A stretch of DNA of 7,247 nt, taken from contig CAMLOC010000172.1 of the NCBI GenBank assembly GCA_946481465.1, forward strand, positions 1 through 7,247, in the 5' to 3' direction. Within the stretch, counting starts at the first letter, position 1. Every line of letters begins with the position of its first letter. The notes under the pieces were generated by a model that searched no databases, had not been told where the DNA came from, and saw only the letters and a list, made by a program, of their open reading frames with translations. This stretch comes from an uncultured Shinella sp. Its GTDB lineage: Bacteria > Pseudomonadota > Alphaproteobacteria > Rhizobiales > Rhizobiaceae. The translations under genes and the position numbers were made by a program. Below, piece by piece: positions 1-6,079 of this stretch.

Positions 1-312
1 GACGGACGGGGTGAACTTGGCGAGAAGGTTGCGGCTCTTCAGGTTCTCGAAGGCGTCGGGCGCGGAGGCCCAGAACAGGTCGACCTGATTGTTGCCCTTC
101 GTCTCGTCGACGAACTTGACGCCCGAGCTCGTGCTCTTGTTCTGCACGTCGAGCGTATAGCCGGGATTGGCGGCCTCGAAGCCGGCCTTGAAGGGATCGG
201 TGACGTCCTTGGAGAAGGACGTGATGACGGTGACCTTTCCACCGTCCTGGGCCTGAACCGTCGAAAGAACGGCAGCCGACATCAGCATCGCCGCGGCAAT
301 GGTCTTGAGCAT
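1..312 (-). CDS. ABC transporter periplasmic solute-binding protein, N-terminal part (runs off the window)
   Basis: This is the first 104 codons of an extracellular solute-binding protein; the rest lies beyond base 1. ATG at 312-310 follows a strong Shine-Dalgarno (GGGAGG, plus-strand 321-326) at good spacing. Residues 1-21 form a signal peptide (basic Lys3, hydrophobic core, cleavage probably after VQA). The mature start has the lobe-I pattern of the Fe3+/sugar-phosphate/polyamine type binding proteins: VTVITSF (27-33), DPFKAGFEAANPG (39-51), then VDLFWASAPDAFENLK (77-92). It is paralogous to the binding protein at 3717-5042, sharing ITS(F/Y), (D/E)PF, FEA.NP and FWASA.DAFE.LK in the same order. 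It lies directly downstream of a sigma-54 promoter, so it is the likely regulated target of the adjacent two-component system and probably the first gene of an importer operon (permease and ATPase expected off-window). Substrate unknown; annotation as an iron-binding protein would be only a family default. Confidence 0.9.
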   Translation of the reverse strand, partial: MLKTIAAAMLMSAAVLSTVQAQDGGKVTVITSFSKDVTDPFKAGFEAANPGYTLDVQNKSTSSGVKFVDETKGNNQVDLFWASAPDAFENLKSRNLLAKFTPSV

Positions 313-332
313 ATGGTTTTCCTCCCAATGGC

Positions 333-352
333 ACCGCCGGTGCTCCGGCGGT
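333..352 (-). promoter_or_regulatory. Perfect stem-loop in the 5' leader of the binding-protein mRNA
   Basis: ACCGCCGG (333-340) and CCGGCGGT (345-352) are exact 8-bp inverted repeats around a 4-nt loop. From the predicted sigma-54 start near 354, the hairpin occupies about +3 to +22 and ends about seven bases before the Shine-Dalgarno (321-326) of the gene at 1-312. There is no U tract after it, so it is not an intrinsic terminator. A GC-rich hairpin at the very 5' end of an mRNA commonly protects it from 5'-end-dependent decay; that role, or translational control, is inference. Confidence 0.6.
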
Positions 353-364
353 CATCGGTAAGTC

Positions 365-381
365 AGCAAGGCCCGTGCCAG
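365..381 (-). promoter_or_regulatory. Sigma-54 (RpoN) promoter, exact consensus, driving the gene at 1-312
   Basis: On the minus strand the sequence is CTGGCACGGGCCTTGCT, matching the sigma-54 consensus YTGGCACGRNNNTTGCW at every specified position. The -24 GG is at 379-378 and the -12 GC at 367-366, with canonical spacing, predicting transcription start near 354 and a 42-nt leader. It lies in the only intergenic region between a sigma-54-activator gene and a transport gene, in the correct orientation, and has paired activator-like boxes upstream at enhancer distance (429-474). Confidence 0.9.
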
Positions 382-389
382 TTTCGAAA

Positions 390-407
390 ATGCCGGGAAA
401 CCGGCAT
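390..407. repeat. Inverted repeat between the sigma-54 promoter and the paired boxes
   Basis: ATGCCGG (390-396) and CCGGCAT (401-407) are exact 7-bp arms around a 4-nt spacer, at about -36 to -53 relative to the predicted start. An 8-bp palindrome TTTCGAAA (382-389) directly abuts it on the promoter side. The zone between enhancer and sigma-54 promoter usually hosts a DNA-bending or accessory regulator site. I see no convincing IHF consensus, so this dyad may be a second regulator site or only a local hairpin. Confidence 0.4.
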
Positions 408-428
408 CGCCGCGCGAAAGATGGGAAA

Positions 429-474
429 GAAAGGTAACCTCGGCCCCGTTTTTCGGGGTCAGAACGGTAACCTC
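429..474. promoter_or_regulatory. Paired GGTAACC boxes, probable enhancer (UAS) for the sigma-54 response regulator
   Basis: GAAAGGTAACCTC (429-441) and GAACGGTAACCTC (462-474) are direct repeats identical at 12 of 13 bases, each centred on the dyad GGT-A-ACC. Centres are 33 bp apart, close to three helical turns, and lie at about -82 and -115 from the predicted sigma-54 start, a standard enhancer position. The distal copy overlaps the last bases of the response-regulator gene (stop at 473-475). Between them a perfect hairpin CCCCG-TTTTT-CGGGG (444-458) sits almost at the midpoint. The regulator at 473-1801 is the obvious candidate ligand; binding itself is inferred. Confidence 0.65.
444..458. 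repeat. Short perfect hairpin between the two GGTAACC boxes
   Basis: CCCCG (444-448) and CGGGG (454-458) flank a T5 spacer (A5 on the minus strand). It lies 14 bp after the response-regulator stop codon, so it could act as a weak terminator for the regulator operon, but on the minus strand it is followed by CCGAGG rather than a T tract. Its near-central position between the boxes makes a protein-binding or DNA-structure role equally possible. Confidence 0.35.
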
Positions 475-1801
475 ACGTCTCCTCCTCGCCCCCGAGCCCG
501 TGCTTGCGCATCTTGAGGTAGAGGGTCTTGCGCGAGATGCCGAGCACATCGGCCGTGGCGCCGATGCGGCCATCCTGCTCGGCCAGGCTGTCGACGAGGA
601 TCGCCCGCTCCACCCTGTCCATCCGCGCCTCCAGCGTCTCGCCGGCAGCCCCGCGCCCGCCGGCCGGCAGGTCCTCGAGGCCCAGCACATGACGCTCGGC
701 CACATTGCGCAACTCGCGCACATTACCCGGCCAGGTGCGGCGGTCGAGATCGGCAAGGAAGGTCGCGTCGACAGGCGGGGCCGCGCGCCCCTGCCGGCGG
801 GCGGCGAGATCGAGGAAGTGGCGGAAGAGCAGCGCCACGTCGCCCCGGCGCGCCGAAAGCGCGGGAAGCTCGACGCGGGCGATATCGAGCCGGTAGGCAA
901 GGTCCTCGCGGAACCGGCCCTGCCGGGCGAGCTGGTGCAGGTCCGCCTTGGTCGCAGCGACGACCTGGAGATCCACCGCCACCTCGTCGTTCGAGCCGAG
1001 CCGCTCGATGACGCGCTCCTGGAGCACGCGCAGCAGCCGGACCTGCGCGGAAAGCGGCATGGATTCGATCTCGTCGAGGAAGAGCGTGCCGCCGTCGGCA
1101 TGCTCGATCTTGCCGATGCGCTTGTCCTTCGCCCCGGTGAAGGCGCCCGCCTCGTGGCCGAAGAGTTCCGATTCCAGCATGGTCTCCGGGATCGCGCCGC
1201 AATTGACCGCGACGAAGCGGCCCTTGCGCCCGCTGAAATCGTGCAGCGCCCGCGCCGTCACCTCCTTGCCCGTGCCGGTCTCGCCGAGGACGAGGATGTC
1301 GGTCGCCGCCCCCGCAATGCGTTGCAGCCGCTCGCGCAGCGCCACCATCGGCGCCGAATGGCCGATCAGCCGCGCCTCCCAGCCATCGGCGGCGATGGAA
1401 AGACGCAAGCGCCGGTTTTCGATCAGCAGCCGGCGATGGTCGAGCGCGCGGCGCACCGTCTCGATGAGATGCAACGGGTCGGCCGGCTTTTCCAGGAAGT
1501 CCCAGGCGCCGTCCCGCATCGCGCGCAGCGCCATCGGGATGTCGCCGTGGCCGGTCATCAGCACGATGGGGATATCCCGGTCGACGGCGCGCACGGCGGC
1601 GAGGAGATCGAAACCGTCCTGCTGCGGCATGCGCACATCCGAGACGACGACCGCCTCGCTGTCCACCCGAAGGCCTGCGAGCGCGGCAGCGACGGACGCG
1701 TGCGCGCGAACGCGAAAACCCTCGATCTCCAGAAGCTCGCGGCAGGCGTCGAGCACACTGGCGTCGTCGTCGACGAGGATGACGTCAGGCGATGCGGTCA
1801 T
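473..1801 (-). CDS. Sigma-54-dependent response regulator (NtrC/DctD class, PgtA-like)
   Basis: A 442-residue enhancer-binding transcriptional activator that would be phosphorylated by the adjacent kinase and use ATP hydrolysis to open RNA polymerase-sigma54 promoters. The receiver domain (about 5-120) has the acidic pocket D11-D13, phospho-acceptor D55 (VVVSDVRMP), T83 and K105. The AAA+ domain (about 145-380) has Walker A GETGTGKE (173-180), an intact sigma-54-contacting GAFTGA loop (219-224), Walker B GGTLFLDEI (237-245) and the WPGNVREL segment (357-364). A Fis-type helix-turn-helix lies at about 411-432. All key residues are intact and the length is normal for the class. ATG at 1801-1799 overlaps the kinase stop by ATGA, with AAAGGAG just upstream (1806-1812). 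Closest known architecture is Salmonella PgtA; DctD is the better-known rhizobial relative but its genetic partners differ. Probable target: the sigma-54 promoter at 365-381. Confidence 0.95.
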   Translation of the reverse strand: MTASPDVILVDDDASVLDACRELLEIEGFRVRAHASVAAALAGLRVDSEAVVVSDVRMPQQDGFDLLAAVRAVDRDIPIVLMTGHGDIPMALRAMRDGAWDFLEKPADPLHLIETVRRALDHRRLLIENRRLRLSIAADGWEARLIGHSAPMVALRERLQRIAGAATDILVLGETGTGKEVTARALHDFSGRKGRFVAVNCGAIPETMLESELFGHEAGAFTGAKDKRIGKIEHADGGTLFLDEIESMPLSAQVRLLRVLQERVIERLGSNDEVAVDLQVVAATKADLHQLARQGRFREDLAYRLDIARVELPALSARRGDVALLFRHFLDLAARRQGRAAPPVDATFLADLDRRTWPGNVRELRNVAERHVLGLEDLPAGGRGAAGETLEARMDRVERAILVDSLAEQDGRIGATADVLGISRKTLYLKMRKHGLGGEEET

Positions 1802-3720
1802 GCCGCTCCTTTCAGGGACACGATGAAACGCGTGCCGCCGGGTCCGGTCTCCAGCACGCTGATATCGCCGCCGAAGTCCTTGATGATGTTATACGAAATG
1901 GAAAGGCCGAGCCCGAGGCCCGCACCGACCGGCTTGGTGGTGAAGAAGGGATCGAAGACGGCGTCGCGATGTTCGGCGCCGATGCCCCCGCCGCTGTCGC
2001 CGACGATCAGGCTCGCCCCCTCCCCGCTGGCCTCCGCCGTCACCGTCACCACCCGCTCCGGCCGGTCGGCGACAGCGTCGAGCGCATTGGCGATCAGGTT
2101 CACCACGACCTGTTCGAGCCGCACCGGCTCGGCCATCACCTTCGGCACGTCGGGCGACAGGGCGAGCTGGAGCGTCACGCGCTCCTCCTCGAAACGGTGT
2201 TCGAACAGGCTCAGCGCCTCGTGCACGACGGCGGGAAGATCGACGGGGTGCAGCTGCGCATCCGGCCGTCGGGCGAAGCGACGGATATGGCTGATCTGGC
2301 CGGCCATGCGGGCGGTGAGCGCGCGGATCTTCTCCAGGTTGTTCAGCGCCTGCTGGCTGTTGCCGCGGGCGATCAGCGTGGAGCCGCTGTGGATATGCGC
2401 ACGGATCGCCGCGAGCGGCTGGTTCAGTTCGTGGCCGATGCCGGCGGCCATCTGGCCGAGTGCCGCGAGCTTGGCCGACTGCACCAGCTCGTCGCGCGTC
2501 TGGCGGAACAGGGCAAGCGCGCGGGCAAGGTCGGCCAGTTCGTCGCCGCCGCCGGCCGGGATCGCCACTGCCGGATTGCCCTCGCTGATCGCCATCGCGG
2601 CCCGGGCAAGCTGGTCGATGCGCGCAAGCAGGCTGCGGTGCACGTAGAAGACGCCGATGACGATGGCGAGCACCACCGCCAGCACGGCGATGGCGGCGAG
2701 CAGCTTTCGCCCGAGATCGATGGCCGCCGCGGCCCTTTGCGCCGCCGTGCCGGCCCGCGCCTCGATCGCCACCACCTCCGCCTCGATGCGCTGGCCGAGT
2801 TCGGCGACGAGCCGGCCGGTTTCCCTGGCCAGCTCCCCGAGCCGCCCCGCCTCGCGCATTTCGGACCGCTTCCGGTTCGGCGCGCCCGTGGCGGGATCGG
2901 ATTGCTGCAGGATGCGCCGGGCGAGCTGGCGCACGGTCAGGCTGTCCGTCCAGTCCTCCAGCGTCGCAAGGCGCGCGGCAAGCTCGTCCGCGCTGTCGCC
3001 GAGAAAGGCGTTGGCCTCCTGAACCTCCTCCGCCGTCGTGCTGCTGACCAGCCGTGCGATCAGCCCGGTGGCGAGGTTGGCCTGCGAGACCACCGTCAGC
3101 AGCGCCTCGCTGCGCCGCTGCTCGCCGAGCGCGGCGGCACTGCGGCCGTTGCGGATCTCCGCCTCGATGTTGAAGCGGATGTCGTCGACCAGCGGATCGG
3201 CCTCTTCTATCAGGTCGGCCTGGACCCAGCGCAGCTCCTCCACATCCGCCCGCATCGCCTCGGCCAGCGTGAAACGCTTGCCGGCGGCAAGGTCGATCCG
3301 GGCGAGGTTGTCGTTGATCGCGGCGGCCAGCGGCAACAGGGCCTGCACCGAGGGTTCCGGCTCGTGGTTCTCCAGCAGCCTCTGCAGCGCCGCCAGCCGC
3401 TCGGCATAGAGGCGCCTCGTCTCGTCATACTCCGCCCGCGTCTCCGCGCCGGTCAGCGCCGCGGTGACCGAGCCGATATCGGCGCCGGCCTTGGAAAGGC
3501 GGGAGGCGAAGGCCAGCTGCGGCATCTGCATCTCGGCGATGCGCGAAAGCTCGCCCGACAGTTCCCGGTAGGAGAGCCAGCCGACGAGGCTGGCGCCGAC
3601 GGCAAGGCCGACGATGGCGACGAAGGCCGCGCCGAGGCGGGCGCCGATGCCGAAGCGCCAGCGCCGCGGCCCCTTCCGTCGTGATCTGTCGCGTGTCTCC
3701 ATGGCGGCGGCTTCTATCAT
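1798..3720 (-). CDS. Two-TM sensor histidine kinase with a large periplasmic domain (PgtB-like)
   Basis: A 640-residue inner-membrane sensor kinase, cognate to the regulator it overlaps by ATGA (1798-1801). A basic N-terminus precedes TM1 (about 28-50); a helix-rich, charged periplasmic region of about 285 residues (51-336) leads to TM2 (about 337-360) and a HAMP linker (about 356-410). The catalytic core is complete: H-box GIGHELNQPLAAI with H430, N-box NLIANALDA (541-549), G1 DSGGGIG (575-581), F-box FDPFFTTK (589-596), G2 GLGLGLSIS (601-609). ATG at 3720-3718 is chosen because it overlaps the upstream binding-protein stop by ATGA; a second ATG (METRD, codon 7) is possible. A longer in-frame extension to 3993 is only the shadow of the binding-protein gene. 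The long all-helical sensor region recalls kinases such as PgtB or TorS that sense a periplasmic binding protein; the adjacency of such a gene supports this, but it is inference. Confidence 0.93.
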   Translation of the reverse strand: MIEAAAMETRDRSRRKGPRRWRFGIGARLGAAFVAIVGLAVGASLVGWLSYRELSGELSRIAEMQMPQLAFASRLSKAGADIGSVTAALTGAETRAEYDETRRLYAERLAALQRLLENHEPEPSVQALLPLAAAINDNLARIDLAAGKRFTLAEAMRADVEELRWVQADLIEEADPLVDDIRFNIEAEIRNGRSAAALGEQRRSEALLTVVSQANLATGLIARLVSSTTAEEVQEANAFLGDSADELAARLATLEDWTDSLTVRQLARRILQQSDPATGAPNRKRSEMREAGRLGELARETGRLVAELGQRIEAEVVAIEARAGTAAQRAAAAIDLGRKLLAAIAVLAVVLAIVIGVFYVHRSLLARIDQLARAAMAISEGNPAVAIPAGGGDELADLARALALFRQTRDELVQSAKLAALGQMAAGIGHELNQPLAAIRAHIHSGSTLIARGNSQQALNNLEKIRALTARMAGQISHIRRFARRPDAQLHPVDLPAVVHEALSLFEHRFEEERVTLQLALSPDVPKVMAEPVRLEQVVVNLIANALDAVADRPERVVTVTAEASGEGASLIVGDSGGGIGAEHRDAVFDPFFTTKPVGAGLGLGLSISYNIIKDFGGDISVLETGPGGTRFIVSLKGAA

Positions 3721-5042
3721 CGCCGCCCGGTCGGGGTCGAGATGGCGATGAGCAGGCTTTCCGCCCGGGCGAGGTTCTGCTCGACCGCGCCGCGGATATC
3801 GCGTGCAAAGGCGTGCTGTGCCGGCGTGCGGGCAATGCCCCGCGGCCACTCGCCCTTCAGGTCCTCCGCCAGTTTGCCGACATCGCCGGCGGAGAGCGGC
3901 GGCGTGCCGAGCAGCCGGCGAACGCTCGCCAGCGTGCTCCGCCTGTCGGCCGTGCCCCCGGCCTCGCCCTCGAGCGCCCGCAGGCGTGCCCACAGGCGGG
4001 CGAGCATCGCCCGGCGGCGGACGATGTAGTCGTCGAAGATCAGGTTGACGATGCCGTAGCGCTCCGCCGAGAGGCGGGCGTCGAAACCATGCGCCGCAAG
4101 CAGCCCGCCGGTGTTTTCCGGCGGCAAAAGCGCCGCATTCAGCTCCGCCCGCACCGGGATGCGCCCGATGGCCGGCCGCAGGAGGATGGCCTGCCCTTCC
4201 TGCGAGAACAGGAAATCGACGAAGCGCTCGGCCGCCTTGCCGTTCCGTGCACGCGACAGGATGGCGATATTGGCCGGCACATAGAGCGGATCCGGCGTCA
4301 GCGCGAAGACGTTTTCAGCACCCGGGATATCCGGTGCCTTGGCCAGGAAGTCGATCGTCACGCCGATGCCGAAACGGCGTTGCGCGACGCCCGAGGCGAC
4401 GCCGAAGCTGCGCGCCGTGACGGTCGACAGATTGCCGCCGATCTCCGACAGGAGCGCCCATCCCCGTTCCCAGCCATAGGTCTGCAGCAGGGCCTCCACG
4501 ACCAGGTGCGTGGTGCCCGAGCGGGAGGGCGAGGTGATGCCGATATGGCCTGCATAGACGGGTTTCAGCAGGTCCTGCCAGTTCTGCGGCACCGGCAGAT
4601 CGTATTGCGCGAGATAGGCGGCGTTGTAGACGAGGCCGTAGCCGGAAAGGGCAAAGCCCAGATAGAAGCCTTCCGGATCGTCGACGGGATAGCCGAGGAT
4701 GCGGTCCGGCGCGCCGGTCTGCCGCGACCGGATCGCCCGTAGCGCGCCCTTGCGCTTCAGGAGTTCGAAGGCGTCCGTCGCCGATGCCCAGAAGATATCC
4801 GCCGCAACGTCCGGCTTCTCCAGGATGAAGCGGCTGGCACTGCCCGTGTTGCGCTGGACGACCGTGACGCGGATATCCGGATTGCGCGCCTCGAAGGCGC
4901 GCTGGAAGGGTTCGTAGAAGGAGGGCGGATAGGAGGTGATGATCGACAGGTCCGCCGCCCGCGCCTCATGGAAGGCAAAGGCGAGGATGATGGCGAGCAA
5001 CAGACGCCAGCCCGCGCCGCGATGGTGTCCCGGCCGGTTCAA
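3717..5042 (-). CDS. Periplasmic solute-binding protein coupled to the sensor kinase (PgtC-like)
   Basis: About 441 residues from a TTG start at 5042-5040. No in-frame ATG or GTG lies near; GGAGG (plus-strand 5053-5057) precedes the TTG by 10 nt, and a signal peptide follows immediately (basic segment, hydrophobic core about 13-24, cleavage near ARA-AD at 29-31). The binding-protein fold shows ITSYPPSFYEPF (35-46), FWASATDAFELLK (84-96), GYGLVYN (134-140), SPSRSGTTH (171-179) and a C-lobe region around 251-300. About 100 further residues (roughly 340-441), rich in Arg, Ala and Leu and predicted helical, exceed the usual family length. The stop overlaps the kinase start (ATGA, 3717-3720), with no permease or ATPase gene beside it, so it more likely serves as a ligand-sensing partner of the kinase than as the transporter's own binding protein, as PgtC does in Salmonella. 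It is paralogous to the protein at 1-312. Ligand unknown. Confidence 0.88.
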   Translation of the reverse strand: MNRPGHHRGAGWRLLLAIILAFAFHEARAADLSIITSYPPSFYEPFQRAFEARNPDIRVTVVQRNTGSASRFILEKPDVAADIFWASATDAFELLKRKGALRAIRSRQTGAPDRILGYPVDDPEGFYLGFALSGYGLVYNAAYLAQYDLPVPQNWQDLLKPVYAGHIGITSPSRSGTTHLVVEALLQTYGWERGWALLSEIGGNLSTVTARSFGVASGVAQRRFGIGVTIDFLAKAPDIPGAENVFALTPDPLYVPANIAILSRARNGKAAERFVDFLFSQEGQAILLRPAIGRIPVRAELNAALLPPENTGGLLAAHGFDARLSAERYGIVNLIFDDYIVRRRAMLARLWARLRALEGEAGGTADRRSTLASVRRLLGTPPLSAGDVGKLAEDLKGEWPRGIARTPAQHAFARDIRGAVEQNLARAESLLIAISTPTGRR

Positions 5043-5170
5043 GACGGACGCGCCTCCGATGGATATGCCGTTGTGACAATGACGATGCCCGATATTGCCG
5101 GGGCGGCGGGCGGATGTCCACCCGGTCCCTGCCCCCCGGCGTGCCCTGACGCTGGGATGCCGCTCGCAGG
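5043..5170 (-). other. Intercistronic spacer with nested GC-rich stem-loop
   Basis: This gap of 128 bp separates the aldolase-like gene from the sensory trio, whose members overlap each other. It contains outer arms GCCGGGG (5097-5103) and CCCCGGC (5134-5140) enclosing inner arms GGGCGG (5108-5113) and CCACCC (5118-5123; pairing with one wobble in RNA) around a 4-nt loop. No T tract follows in the direction of transcription, so a simple intrinsic terminator is unlikely. A 9-bp palindrome TTGTGACAA lies at 5071-5079. I found no convincing -35/-10 pair or sigma-54 motif here. Processing, stability or attenuation roles are possible; co-transcription across the gap is plausible but not shown. Confidence 0.5.
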
Positions 5171-6079
5171 TCAGGCCGCGGGCCGGATCTCGATCCCGAG
5201 GGTTTCGAGCGCCGCCTTCACCCGCAGCACATCGGCGGGGCCGAGGGGCAGGATGGGGCGGGGCGGCGCGACCCGGCAAAGGCCGAGGAGATCGGCGATG
5301 GCATACATGACGCGGAAGCTGCCGAATTCCTTGAACAGGGTCCAGAGCGGCTCGAACGACCGGTCGCGGCGCTCCGCCTCCTCCCGGTCGCCGGCCATCG
5401 CGGCACGGGCCAGCGCGCGGGCCTCGGCCGGCAGCAGGCCGGCCACGACGCTGTACCAGGCGTCGCCGCCCGACAGCAGGGATTGCGCCGCGCCCCAGTC
5501 GCCGCTGTAGCCGATGGAAAAATCCTTCGGCGTGCGGGCGCGCAGCCGGGCAAGCTCGGCGGCGAAGTTGCCGTCCGCCGGCAGCGGCATCTTGATCGCC
5601 GCAATGTTCGGCACCGTCGCGAGCCGCGCGATTAGGTCGTCGCTGAAGACGAAGCGGGTGGTCCCGGGATTGTTGTAGATGCAGAGCGGCAGGTCGCCCG
5701 CCGCCGCGACCGAGGCCATGTGCCGGAAGACCTCCTCCTCCGTCAGCGGCGTATAGGACATGGGGGCGAGCAACAGGCCGTCGGCCCCGGCCGCCTTCGC
5801 ATCGCGCGCGAGCGCCTCGGCCTCGTCCGTGCGCAGCGCACCGACGCCGACGATGACCGGGATCCTGCCGCCGACGCTCTCCATCGCGGTCTCGACGGCG
5901 CGCCGGCGCTCGCTGCGCGCCAGGAACGCATAGCCGCCCGTGCTGCCGAGAAGGCCGATGGAATCCGCCCCGGCCGCCAGGATGCGGCCAAGAAGGCCGG
6001 CAAGGACGGCCGTGTCGACACGGCCCGCCGCATCCGTCGGGGTGATGGAAAAGGCCGAAAGGCCGCTGAAAAGGGTCAT
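5171..6079 (-). CDS. DHDPS/N-acetylneuraminate lyase family aldolase or dehydratase, not classical DapA
   Basis: A 302-residue cytosolic TIM-barrel enzyme of the class I (Schiff-base) pyruvate-type aldolase superfamily. The Schiff-base lysine is K163 (AAIKMP), the catalytic tyrosine Y135 (YNNPG, 135-139), and the phosphate/carboxylate loop reads GSTGG (45-49) where DHDPS has GTTGE. The DHDPS arginine that holds the dicarboxylate (R138 of E. coli, in YNVPSRT) aligns with T140, so lysine biosynthesis is unlikely; related members act as 2-keto-3-deoxy sugar-acid aldolases or dehydratases, or on other 2-oxo acids. ATG at 6079-6077 follows an excellent AGGAGG (plus-strand 6086-6091). Length is normal. 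It heads the minus-strand cluster, 128 bp before the binding-protein gene, suggesting that it handles a compound related to the sensed ligand; this is inference. The substrate cannot be named from sequence. Confidence 0.9.
   Translation of the reverse strand: MTLFSGLSAFSITPTDAAGRVDTAVLAGLLGRILAAGADSIGLLGSTGGYAFLARSERRRAVETAMESVGGRIPVIVGVGALRTDEAEALARDAKAAGADGLLLAPMSYTPLTEEEVFRHMASVAAAGDLPLCIYNNPGTTRFVFSDDLIARLATVPNIAAIKMPLPADGNFAAELARLRARTPKDFSIGYSGDWGAAQSLLSGGDAWYSVVAGLLPAEARALARAAMAGDREEAERRDRSFEPLWTLFKEFGSFRVMYAIADLLGLCRVAPPRPILPLGPADVLRVKAALETLGIEIRPAA

Noticed and set aside
444..458. Rho-independent terminator after the response regulator
   Set aside because: Perfect hairpin but no T tract directly after it on the minus strand; kept only as a hairpin or repeat.
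500..3684. Very long plus-strand open frames opposite the regulator and kinase (500-2647 and 1792-3684)
   Set aside because: They are antisense shadows of high-GC coding sequence: low-complexity His/Arg/Ala/Gln-rich translations with no motifs, while the minus strand encodes complete recognisable proteins with catalytic motifs.
3721..3993. N-terminal extension of the kinase to an ATG at 3993
   Set aside because: The extra residues are Arg/Gly/Ala-rich and lie entirely within the binding-protein gene in another frame; the ATG at 3720 gives a normal kinase N-terminus and an ATGA overlap.
3681..4742. Plus-strand 353-codon open frame opposite the solute-binding protein gene
   Set aside because: Antisense shadow; no recognisable domain or ribosome-binding site, and fully covered by the minus-strand binding-protein gene.
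5071..5079. TTGTGACAA palindrome as an operator
   Set aside because: Nine bases with 4-bp arms are too short to distinguish from chance in this context.
5043..5170. A separate promoter (sigma-54 or sigma-70) for the sensory trio in the spacer
   Set aside because: GGGCACGCCGGGGGGCA resembles a -24 box only partly and lacks TTGC at -12; no acceptable -35/-10 pair found.
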